Below, in pieces: positions 36,928-44,904 of a stretch of DNA of 64,000 nucleotides. How positions within the stretch are numbered: the first letter of the stretch is position 1; each line of letters opens with the position of its first letter. This DNA comes from Psychrobacter sp. P2G3 (lineage in GTDB: Bacteria; Pseudomonadota; Gammaproteobacteria; Pseudomonadales; Moraxellaceae): positions 2,294,001-2,358,000 of the forward strand of contig NZ_CP012529.1 in NCBI RefSeq assembly GCF_001593285.1. The letters are read 5' to 3'. The translations under genes were made by a program, and so were the position numbers. The notes under the pieces were generated by a model that was not told where the DNA came from, made no database searches, and saw only the letters and a list, made by a program, of their open reading frames with translations.

Positions 36928-36994
36928 CTGAGTGCTTGGCAATTGGAACAGTTCTATACTGTTCATTTTCAGACTGCTTATCAAAGGAACTGAT

Positions 36995-38215
36995 ATGATT
37001 AACCGTCACTACGCCATTATTGGTGGAGGCATTAACGGACTCTCTGTGGCACGGCAATTACTTTTGGATTTTCCAGAATCTGGAGTCACGGTGTTTGAAA
37101 AAGAAGGCGATGTCGCCCAGCACCAGTCAAGTCATAACTCCGGTGTAGTACATGCTGGTCTTTATTATGAGCCGGGTGGTCTTAAAGCACGCTTATGTCG
37201 CCGAGGTGCTGAACTGGTCAAACAATACTGTTTAGAAAATAATATTGCTTATGATGAGTGCGGAAAAGTAGTAGTGGCATTAAATGTCGTTGAAGAAGCT
37301 AGGTTAGAGAGTATCTATCAAAAATCTATCGCCAATAAAGTGCCAAACGTTCGCATGCTAAATGGCGAAGAAATCAGAGAGGTTGAGCCCAATTGTATTG
37401 GTACTAAAGCTCTCTACTCTCCGCGTACCGCTATCGTAAGCTATGGAGATATTGCCATAGAAATGGCAAAAGAAATCAAGAAAAAAGGCGGCAATATTAT
37501 CCTTGGGAAAAAGGTGATTCGTTTAACTGAAAAAAATAATAAAGTTATTGTCCATTTCTCAGGCCATCTTTCAGACAGTGACCAACACGATATTCATTTC
37601 GATCAGGTTATTGCTTGTGCTGGCCTGCAGTCTGATCGACTAGCCGCTCATTCAGGCGATATAGAAACTCCTAAAATAGTGCCATTTTTTGGTCAGTATT
37701 ACGTGATTGATGAAGCTTACAAAGCACACGTTAAAGGTTTAATTTATCCTGTTCCCGACCCTAGCTATCCCTTTTTAGGCGTGCATTTTACCAAACGCAT
37801 TGATGGTCAAATGACCATTGGGCCAAACGCATTTATCTCTTTTGGTCGTGAAAATTACAGCGGTAAAGATTATAATATCTCAGATATTTATGACTTTCTC
37901 ACCTATAAAGGTTTTTGGAAGTTTTCCTCGAGAAACATGTCTGCGGCCGTGCGTGAGTTACGTACGGTACTAAGCCAAACGAACTTTGTCGAACAAGCCG
38001 CTAAATATGTTCCCTCTTTAGCAAATGTCTCAGTAACCCCCGCTACCAGAGGGATTCGTGCGCAAGCAATGGAGACTGACGGCTCTTTAGTCGATGATTT
38101 CGTTATTAGAAAACAGGGAAACATTACCCATATTCGTAATGCACCATCGCCAGGTGCAACGTCATCCTTAGCGATTGCCGAATATATCGTCAGAGAAGTC
38201 ATGACGCATTCATAA
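36995..38215 (+). CDS. lhgO: L-2-hydroxyglutarate oxidase
   Basis: The 406-residue FAD enzyme of the DAO family has the dinucleotide motif YAIIGGGINGLSVARQL at its N-terminus, HQSSHNSGVVHAGLYYEPGGLKA, ACAGLQSDRLA and VHFTKRIDGQMTIGPNAF. The C-terminus has NAPSPGATSSLAIAEYIV. These are LhgO (YgaF) hallmarks. It oxidises L-2-hydroxyglutarate to 2-oxoglutarate, passing electrons to the respiratory chain. ATG 36995 is chosen because AAAGGA is 6 bases upstream; the frame extends to ATG 36932, close to the dapD terminator. No csiD or gab genes are nearby. Confidence 0.92.
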   Translation: MINRHYAIIGGGINGLSVARQLLLDFPESGVTVFEKEGDVAQHQSSHNSGVVHAGLYYEPGGLKARLCRRGAELVKQYCLENNIAYDECGKVVVALNVVEEARLESIYQKSIANKVPNVRMLNGEEIREVEPNCIGTKALYSPRTAIVSYGDIAIEMAKEIKKKGGNIILGKKVIRLTEKNNKVIVHFSGHLSDSDQHDIHFDQVIACAGLQSDRLAAHSGDIETPKIVPFFGQYYVIDEAYKAHVKGLIYPVPDPSYPFLGVHFTKRIDGQMTIGPNAFISFGRENYSGKDYNISDIYDFLTYKGFWKFSSRNMSAAVRELRTVLSQTNFVEQAAKYVPSLANVSVTPATRGIRAQAMETDGSLVDDFVIRKQGNITHIRNAPSPGATSSLAIAEYIVREVMTHS

Positions 38216-38534
38216 ATATAGTCAGTACAACATAAAATCGTTACGTTGGTGACCATGTTACGTTAATAGCCATGTACTGCATCTATTTTAAAGTAAATGA
38301 GCTATAGCATGATTAACAGTCTAATGAATTAGTCGTGAGCTTTTTTGCTACACTCCAGTATCTTTTTTTGCGGCTTAATAGGATAGCTTACGTTATAATC
38401 CTTTTATTATTAATAATATGACTGAGTTATAAGTTTATCTACCTTGTAAATCATCTTTTTATAAGCCCTCTTTTTTCGTCTTGATTGATACCTGTCTAAA
38501 CATGTATCGACACTTAACTGTATTTGAAAATGTT
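38216..38534. other. intergenic region upstream of queE
   Basis: This 319-base AT-rich gap has a TATAAT at 38394-38399 that could serve queE, but no matching -35. The compact preQ1-riboswitch pattern (short stem plus A-rich tail pairing) was looked for and not seen. No gene is called. Confidence 0.4.
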
Positions 38535-39266
38535 ATGAATGAGTCATCACTACGCAACCTTACTATTCCTGTCACCGATCCTGAAGCAGGACTTCGTATC
38601 ACTGAAATTTTTTATTCTTTGCAAGGTGAAGCCTTAACTTCAGGCTTGCCGACGATATTTGTACGCCTGACTGGCTGTCCGCTACGCTGCGTCTATTGTG
38701 ATACTGAATACGCTTTTAGTGGTGGCGAGCGTCAGGCGCTTGAAACCATTATGACTACGATTAAAGGTTATCCTTGCAAACGCATTTGTCTTACCGGTGG
38801 CGAGCCCTTAGCACAGCCTAATGCTATTGAACTTATGAAGCGCTTATTAGCCGATGATTATGAAATCTCCCTTGAAACAGCAGGTGCACTCACGGTAGAA
38901 AACGTCCCGCCAGTTGTCAGCAAAGTTATGGATCTTAAAACACCAAGCTCAGGTGAAGTTGATAAAAACCTATGGTCAAATCTTGATTATTTAACCCAAC
39001 ATGACCAGATTAAGTTTGTCATTATGAATCGTGAGGATTACGATTGGGCAAAGGTGAAACTGTTTGAGCATAAGCTTGATAAACTGGTCGGTACCGTTTG
39101 GTTTTCACCAATGTTCAATGTAGCAGATGATTTTGATGAAGAGGCCAGCCCTGAAGTGCCTGTACTGGCGCGAGAACTTGCAGAATGGATGTTAGCTGAT
39201 GCGCTGCCTGTACGCTTTCAATTGCAATTACACAAAATCATCTGGGCGGATGCCAAAGGTAAATAG
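38535..39266 (+). CDS. queE: 7-carboxy-7-deazaguanine synthase
   Basis: The 243-residue product has the radical-SAM motif CPLRCVYC (Cys48, 52, 55). YSLQGEALTSGLPTIFVRLTGC comes just before it, then ICLTGGEPLAQPN, LETAG and VMDLKTPSSGE. The end has RFQLQLHKIIW. This is QueE, which makes 7-carboxy-7-deazaguanine for queuosine. ATG 38535 fits the family N-terminus; in-frame ATG 38502 and 38481 lie further up, and none has a strong ribosome binding site. queC is not adjacent, unlike in many genomes. Confidence 0.93.
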   Translation: MNESSLRNLTIPVTDPEAGLRITEIFYSLQGEALTSGLPTIFVRLTGCPLRCVYCDTEYAFSGGERQALETIMTTIKGYPCKRICLTGGEPLAQPNAIELMKRLLADDYEISLETAGALTVENVPPVVSKVMDLKTPSSGEVDKNLWSNLDYLTQHDQIKFVIMNREDYDWAKVKLFEHKLDKLVGTVWFSPMFNVADDFDEEASPEVPVLARELAEWMLADALPVRFQLQLHKIIWADAKGK

Positions 39267-39365
39267 CCAATAATCAAAGCCTAATAGCTGCCCTGTCTTA
39301 GTAAAATTATAATAGTCAACCCACACACTTAAAAGCATATACCAGCCAGCTGTAAGGACACAGGA

Positions 39366-40439
39366 ATGGTCAGATTAATTTTGTTAGGCCTACTGGCTGG
39401 TGCGTTTTTTAGCTCGACGTTTATTTTAAACGAGCTGATGAGTGCAGCCGGTGGTCATTGGTTTTGGTCGGCAAGTCTACGTTATGTTTTTATGTGGCTT
39501 ATCATTACCGTTATCATTACGATGCAATATGGTTTTGGTCGCATTAAAGAGCTGACCACTATTTTTTGTCAGCATTGGGGTTTTTGGTGTGTGACCGGAA
39601 GTATTGGCTTCGGGTTATTTTATACGGGCATCTGCTATGCCGCTGACCATGTCGCAGGTTGGGTCGTTGCGGCGACATTTATGTTCACTGTCGTCACCAG
39701 TTTGCTCGTACTATTGGCCTTTGGACAGCGCTTTGATAAAAAGTTTATTGGTTACGCGCTATTATTATTTATCGGTGTGGTGCTAGTCAACGTCAGTGAA
39801 GGCCTACGTGCCGCTGCTGTAACGGATATCAATGCTGCGCCAATGGCAGAAATGCTGCTTTACGGTGCATTACCTGCGCTGATTGCCGCTTTTAGCTATC
39901 CCATCGGTAATCAATTAGTCTGGCAAGTCTCTTACAACGCGAAAAAAGCTAACGCTGATAAGCGTGATGCTGCGAAATATAAAACCTTAGCAGACGACGC
40001 TATTAAACAAAGTAGCGCCACTACCGTCCAATCTCAAACTACTCTCCAAACCCTGATTGCACGCATTCCTGCTATCGAAACCTCACTCTTGCAAAATGCT
40101 TTTAATAAAGTATGGCTAATGACTTTGGGTAGTTTGCCGTTTTGGTTACTTTCAGGCATTATAGTGCGGCCTGAATTGCCTGATACTTCACAACTATTTA
40201 ATACTTTATTAGTAGCACTATTGGCAGGAGTAGCAGCGACCACTATCTTTCTGTATGCGCGTGGTCAAGCGCAAACGTCAAGTGAGGTTGCTGGGGTAGA
40301 TTCGACCCAAGCCAGCGAGGTGATATTTGCTTTAATTGGCGGTATATTATTATTGAATAATGCGATACCCTCAGCGATGGGGCTCATTGGCATTGCACTG
40401 ATTATGCTAGGATTGGTATTGTTTGCAAAAGATGGTTAA
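39366..40439 (+). CDS. EmrE-like multidrug resistance efflux family protein (DMT superfamily)
   Basis: The 357-residue membrane protein has about ten hydrophobic segments in two halves: GLLAGAFFSSTFILNELM at the start and SEVIFALIGGILLLNNAIPSAMGLIGIALIMLG at the end. A charged, probably cytoplasmic loop (about residues 195-235, rich in Lys, Ala and Gln) splits the halves, longer than usual for DMT proteins. It probably exports small molecules at the inner membrane; the substrate is unknown. It lies 99 bases after queE on the same strand, perhaps by chance. Confidence 0.82.
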   Translation: MVRLILLGLLAGAFFSSTFILNELMSAAGGHWFWSASLRYVFMWLIITVIITMQYGFGRIKELTTIFCQHWGFWCVTGSIGFGLFYTGICYAADHVAGWVVAATFMFTVVTSLLVLLAFGQRFDKKFIGYALLLFIGVVLVNVSEGLRAAAVTDINAAPMAEMLLYGALPALIAAFSYPIGNQLVWQVSYNAKKANADKRDAAKYKTLADDAIKQSSATTVQSQTTLQTLIARIPAIETSLLQNAFNKVWLMTLGSLPFWLLSGIIVRPELPDTSQLFNTLLVALLAGVAATTIFLYARGQAQTSSEVAGVDSTQASEVIFALIGGILLLNNAIPSAMGLIGIALIMLGLVLFAKDG

Positions 40440-40570
40440 AAAACGGTTAAATCTTATCCGACCACTTAGCAAAAGTTATACCCGTTATCTAAGATAAGTT
40501 ATTAGTATTAAATAATGCTCAAGTTAGAGCGTTCCATCAACTTTGATAGTGAGTGCTTGGTGATACAATC

Positions 40571-41206
40571 ATGACTAATGATTTGATTTTTCCTGATATC
40601 TTACTCTATTTACTCGATATGGTTGGCGTGATTGCTTGTGCTATCGCCGGAACTTTGCTGGCTCAGCATAAAGGCTTTGATATCGCTGGCTGTATTCTCG
40701 TATCTATGGTCAATGCAATTGGCGGCGGTACGCTACGTGATATGGCATTGGATCGCCATCCTCTATTTTGGATGACCGATCTCAATTATGTGATTGTAAT
40801 CACTGTGACTTCCTTAATTCTGCAAATCTTTTTTCATTTGTATCACAAGATTGATAACGCACTGAAGCTTTTTGACGCGATTGGCTTAGCAGCATTTAGC
40901 GTTATTGGCTTTAAAGTTGCATTAAACCAAGACATGTCACCGCTAATTGCAATTATGATGGGGGTCTGGACCGCTATCATTGGTGGTATGCTGCGCGATA
41001 TTATTTGTAATGAGATACCGATGGTACTGCAGCGTGAGATTTATATCTCTGCAAGTATTGCCGGATCAGTGACTTATTTGCTGCTTGAAAATTTGGGCGT
41101 AAATGCAGGATTGAATGAATTTATCATGCTTGGCGTTATCTTTGCCGTGCGTATGCTAGCGTTGCGCTTTGATTGGCATCTGCCCTCTATTCGCTTGGTT
41201 GATTAG
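40571..41206 (+). CDS. TRIC cation channel family protein, copy 1
   Basis: The 211-residue protein of the UPF0126/TRIC family has two repeats. Each has three hydrophobic segments and a GGGxxRD-type turn: NAIGGGTLRDMALDRHPLFWM and IIGGMLRDIICNEIPMVLQREIY. Bacterial TRIC proteins form trimeric K+-permeable channels in the inner membrane. ATG 40571 is chosen because GGTGAT lies just upstream. It is followed by a paralogue, copy 2, on the same strand after 117 bases. Confidence 0.9.
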   Translation: MTNDLIFPDILLYLLDMVGVIACAIAGTLLAQHKGFDIAGCILVSMVNAIGGGTLRDMALDRHPLFWMTDLNYVIVITVTSLILQIFFHLYHKIDNALKLFDAIGLAAFSVIGFKVALNQDMSPLIAIMMGVWTAIIGGMLRDIICNEIPMVLQREIYISASIAGSVTYLLLENLGVNAGLNEFIMLGVIFAVRMLALRFDWHLPSIRLVD

Positions 41207-41323
41207 TTAATTAGAATAAATCTTGCATAATCTTAGAATCAAACTGCTCTGTTTTTCCTGTTGAACATACTGACTATTAGCAATCATACCTTTTAATAAT
41301 TAAGAACTTAGTGAGAATCACCC

Positions 41324-41989
41324 ATGTTGGCTATCGCCCTGGATCCCGCGGAATTGATTACCACTTTTGACCCACGCTCTTTGATATATCTGTTTGATAT
41401 GATCGGCATTGTTGCTTGTAGTATTTCGGGTACGATATTAGCCAAACATAAAAACTTCGATGTATTTGGCTGCTTACTGGTATCGATAGTGACGGCAATC
41501 GGTGGTGGTACGGTACGTGATGTGATTTTGGATCGTCATCCGCTATTTTGGATGGTGGACATGAGTTACCTTACGGTCATCACTATCTCTTCATTAGCGA
41601 TGCAGATATTCTTTCATCCCAATTCAAGACGGGTCGATAAGTTTTTAAAACTCTCTGATACGATTGGTCTATCAGCCTTTACTTTAATCGGGATCAAAGT
41701 TGCCGATAGTATGGGAACGAATGTCCCCGTGGCATTATTACTGGGCGTCATTACAATTATTGTCGGCGGTATCATCCGCGATATGATCTGCAACGAGATT
41801 CCGTTAGTGCTTCAGCAGGAGATTTATATTACCGCAGCACTAACTGGTGGCATTCTCTACTTTGCACTGCACAACCTAGGCGTAGCTGAATGGGTTGCTG
41901 ATATCTCTGCTATGACTACTATCTTTACCTTAAGGATGCTTGCCATTCGTTATGACTGGCAGTTTCCGACACTCGAATGGAAGTATTAA
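41324..41989 (+). CDS. TRIC cation channel family protein, copy 2
   Basis: The 221-residue paralogue of the preceding gene has the same two-repeat build: TAIGGGTVRDVILDRHPLFWM and VGGIIRDMICNEIPLVLQQEIY. By eye about half the residues are identical to copy 1, so the duplication is not recent. The glycine kinks and RD pairs that shape the TRIC pore are kept in both, suggesting both are working channels, perhaps with different gating. It converges on recJ with no strong terminator between. Confidence 0.9.
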   Translation: MLAIALDPAELITTFDPRSLIYLFDMIGIVACSISGTILAKHKNFDVFGCLLVSIVTAIGGGTVRDVILDRHPLFWMVDMSYLTVITISSLAMQIFFHPNSRRVDKFLKLSDTIGLSAFTLIGIKVADSMGTNVPVALLLGVITIIVGGIIRDMICNEIPLVLQQEIYITAALTGGILYFALHNLGVAEWVADISAMTTIFTLRMLAIRYDWQFPTLEWKY

Positions 41990-42034
41990 AGCTTAGCAAC
42001 TATTAATACAGCAACTGCCAATACAGCTAACGCC

Positions 42035-43918
42035 CTAGCCCACTTCTACAGTCTCTTTGACGAGCGCTAAATCTTTTACCATAAGCTGCAAACTTTGTTT
42101 ACCATTCCATTCGTTGATGTCCAACTGAAATAACAAATGTACTTTTTCAGCGCGGTAATCCCAAGCACTGCTATCAAAGTTAAAATAGATCGCCTCAATC
42201 GGATACTGCACCTCAGGATAACGCAGTGATAGCTTCAAATGCTTGTCTTTTAAGACTTTAAAGCTCAGCACCTCAAATATGCCGTCAAATATCGGCGGTG
42301 CAAAGCCATGACCCCAAATACTGGCATTGGCTAAATGCTCAGCGAACCATAAGCTAAAGTCACCTGCTTGTAGTGGCCCATCGGTGAATTTCTGCTCGGC
42401 GAACACCTCATCATCCATCTCTGCCATGACTTCATTAAACGCCATCACAAACGCTTCAAAGTTGCTACGTTTAATAGTCAAACCTGCTGCCATCGCATGA
42501 CCACCAAAGTGAGTAATCAATTCAGGATAACGCTCGGCGACTTGTTCAATGGCATCACGAATATGCACGCCAGCGATAGATCGTGCTGAACCTTTAATCG
42601 CATCATCATCTCCAGTACGCTCTGTATCCGCTGGTGCAAAGACGATGCTAGGCAAATAATGACTCTCTTTTAAGCGCCCAGCGACGATACCGATAACACC
42701 TTGGTGCCAATCATCCCGATATAAAATAATACTACGATTGCCATTGCTGCTAGGTTTGTTTTTAACAAGGCTATTATGAGGAATAATTCCATCATTGTTT
42801 GCGTCAGGATTGCTGTTATTAGAACTGCTATTCTCCAGATCGTTGTTTTCAAGATCGTTGTTTTCAAGATCATCATCAGCCGCCAATGTTTGCACGATGC
42901 TATCAGCTTGCGCGCGCATCTCGCCTTCTACATGACGACGGGTACGATTAAGTTGTTCAAGCTCCTGTGCTAAACGCTGCGCGGTGCTCCAATCTTCAGT
43001 CAATAAACATTCAATACCGATACGCATATTATCCATACGCCCAGCGGCATTGATACGTGGACCTAAAACAAAGCCGAAGTCCTGCGCGTGTAACTGCTTG
43101 GGGTCACGGCCAGCTTGCTCAAGCAGTGCCAATATGCCCATACAGCAGCGCCCTTGACGGATAGCGGTCAAACCATGATGAACTAAGATACGATTGTTTT
43201 TATCGAGTACGCCAACGTCTGCAATTGTCCCAAGCGCCACTAAGTCTAAATATTGACTGACTTGTACGGTAGACTTGCCAGCTTCGCGGCGCAGTTTTGC
43301 CAAACGCCCAAGTACATAAAACGCCACGCCGACCCCTACCAATGCCTTACTAGTAAAATCACAATCGAGCTGATTGGGATTGACCACCGCTTGAGCAGGC
43401 GGGGTCTCTTTGGTCGTAAGGTGATGATCAGTGATAATGACAATAATACCGTCAGCCTGTGCACGCGCTACGCCTTCATGGCTTGAGATACCATTATCAA
43501 CAGTAACTATCATGTCTGGCTTGTAGGTCTCAATACCTAACTCGACAATCTCTGGCGTCAGACCATAGCCATATTTGAAACGATCTGGTACTAAAAAATC
43601 AACGACCGCGCCCATCTTCGTGAGCGCACGCATCATCAGCGCGGTACTGGTCGCGCCATCACAGTCAAAGTCGCCAACGACAAGGATACGCTGACCTTCA
43701 TCAATGGCCACGTCTAATAGACGCACTGCTTCGGTGACGCCATGTAGCATCTCAGCTGGCAGTAGACCAGACAATCCAGTTTCAAGCTCATCAGGCACAG
43801 TAATACCGCGACCTGCATACAGGCGAGCCAGAGTAAATGATTGAGCGGCAATTGGTTGCAACGCAGTGGGCAACTCGTCGATGCGAGTGCTGGTATAACG
43901 GGGGGTTAAATTTAGCAT
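42035..43918 (-). CDS. recJ: single-stranded-DNA-specific exonuclease RecJ
   Basis: The 627-residue product has all DHH motifs: VGDFDCDGATST (Asp83, 85, 87), VTVDNGISSHEG, IITDHHLTT (164-166), and the DHHA1 motif FGGHAMAAGL. The C-terminal OB-fold region has LQLMVKDLAL. It digests single strands 5' to 3' in recombination and mismatch repair. It is about 50 residues longer than E. coli RecJ because of an Asn/Asp/Glu-rich insertion at about 347-395 between core domains, containing tandem DLENN units. Confidence 0.97.
   Translation of the reverse strand: MLNLTPRYTSTRIDELPTALQPIAAQSFTLARLYAGRGITVPDELETGLSGLLPAEMLHGVTEAVRLLDVAIDEGQRILVVGDFDCDGATSTALMMRALTKMGAVVDFLVPDRFKYGYGLTPEIVELGIETYKPDMIVTVDNGISSHEGVARAQADGIIVIITDHHLTTKETPPAQAVVNPNQLDCDFTSKALVGVGVAFYVLGRLAKLRREAGKSTVQVSQYLDLVALGTIADVGVLDKNNRILVHHGLTAIRQGRCCMGILALLEQAGRDPKQLHAQDFGFVLGPRINAAGRMDNMRIGIECLLTEDWSTAQRLAQELEQLNRTRRHVEGEMRAQADSIVQTLAADDDLENNDLENNDLENSSSNNSNPDANNDGIIPHNSLVKNKPSSNGNRSIILYRDDWHQGVIGIVAGRLKESHYLPSIVFAPADTERTGDDDAIKGSARSIAGVHIRDAIEQVAERYPELITHFGGHAMAAGLTIKRSNFEAFVMAFNEVMAEMDDEVFAEQKFTDGPLQAGDFSLWFAEHLANASIWGHGFAPPIFDGIFEVLSFKVLKDKHLKLSLRYPEVQYPIEAIYFNFDSSAWDYRAEKVHLLFQLDINEWNGKQSLQLMVKDLALVKETVEVG
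42823..42867. repeat. 15-bp in-frame tandem repeat within recJ
   Basis: Two perfect 15-bp units (GATCGTTGTTTTCAA on the plus strand, 42838-42867) and one diverged unit encode the DLENN repeats of the RecJ insertion. Units of 15 bp keep the frame, so length can vary without breaking the gene. Confidence 0.75.
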
Positions 43919-44235
43919 GAGCGTATTCTACTGGCTTTGTTAGATGGTCACAACGGGAATTTATAGCGCTTCAGTCTATGGTACATGATGCATGGTTGCC
44001 CAAAATTGATTACGTTCGGCGCTTCGCGAACTTTCTACAGGTTAAATTTCTACTCAATACGGTGCGTTATTTACAAAAACTGTGCATAGTGACCTTATTT
44101 TTCTGCATTTTGATACAAAGCAATGATTGTAAGCAGTCTATAAATCCATAAAATGGTAACCATCTTAGATACTTGCTATCTGTTGAATTTTTGCTCTTTT
44201 GTTTTTTATCATTTATTCATTTATAAGGAAGCCTT
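43919..44235. other. divergent intergenic region, no gene seen
   Basis: This 317-base gap lies between recJ and the DUF697-like gene. AAGGA is 6 bases before the latter. No repeat or clear promoter pair was recognised. Confidence 0.4.
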
Positions 44236-44751
44236 ATGAAAACCACTCCAGCAGCTGAAAAACTACCAAATACTATTGATCCAAATTTAGACTTAGAACA
44301 AGTAAAAAAAGACTGCCAAAAATTGGTCAAAAAACGCGCCAAATATTCAGCTGGTGTCGCCGTCGTCCCTGTACCATTCTTTGATGTCGCGGTTGATGCA
44401 GGTATGCTTACCCAGCTACTACCTCAAATTAGCGAACGCTTTGGCCTGATTGAAGGTCGTGAATCAGCAGTCGATTTAGAGTCACGTGCTGTACATTGGG
44501 GTGCTTTAAAAGATCGTACTGTTGATTTCGCTGGTCTCATGGCGACACGCGGTATCGTCAAAAAGACTGTACAAGGCTTTGGTGGTCGTATCGCTGCCAA
44601 GCAAGTAACTAAGTTTATTCCTCTTGGTGGTCAAATGGTTGCAGCTACCATGGGCTATATGATTTTCAAAAAAATCGCGAATGACCATATTAATGAATGT
44701 TACAAACTAGCGAAAGACATTCAGAAAAAACAACATGGTAAAAATGTCTAA
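44236..44751 (+). CDS. DUF697-like small protein
   Basis: The 171-residue product begins with an acidic/charged helix (residues 1-40), then KYSAGVAVVPVPFFDVAVDAGMLTQLLPQISERFGL. This recalls the DUF697 region found in GTPase-linked membrane proteins (small hydrophobic helix, P-P-D turn, amphipathic helix). A second Gly-rich helical hairpin (GGRIAAKQVTKFIPLGGQMVAATMGYMIF) may insert in or lie on a membrane. No GTPase domain is present. AAGGA precedes the start. Stand-alone unit between recJ and a shared terminator; function unknown. Confidence 0.7.
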   Translation: MKTTPAAEKLPNTIDPNLDLEQVKKDCQKLVKKRAKYSAGVAVVPVPFFDVAVDAGMLTQLLPQISERFGLIEGRESAVDLESRAVHWGALKDRTVDFAGLMATRGIVKKTVQGFGGRIAAKQVTKFIPLGGQMVAATMGYMIFKKIANDHINECYKLAKDIQKKQHGKNV

Positions 44752-44775
44752 AATTATTAGATAAGCGCATAAAAA

Positions 44776-44813
44776 TAAAACCAGCTAAGATAATTTGTCT
44801 TAGCTGGTTTTTT
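44776..44813. terminator. bidirectional terminator
   Basis: The stem AAAACCAGCTAAGA / TCTTAGCTGGTTTT is nearly perfect, with A and T runs on the two sides. It lies between the DUF697-like gene and the convergent autotransporter gene. Confidence 0.88.
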
Positions 44814-44904
44814 GATGGCAATTAAAGTATTTGTAAGCTCAATAGCAATTATGACAGTACAGCATGCATTCAGAAAATCTGTAAAGAACAGACCTTATCC
44901 AAGA

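Noticed and set aside
38216..38534. possible preQ1 riboswitch before queE
   Set aside because: The compact stem and A-rich pairing tail could not be found by eye.
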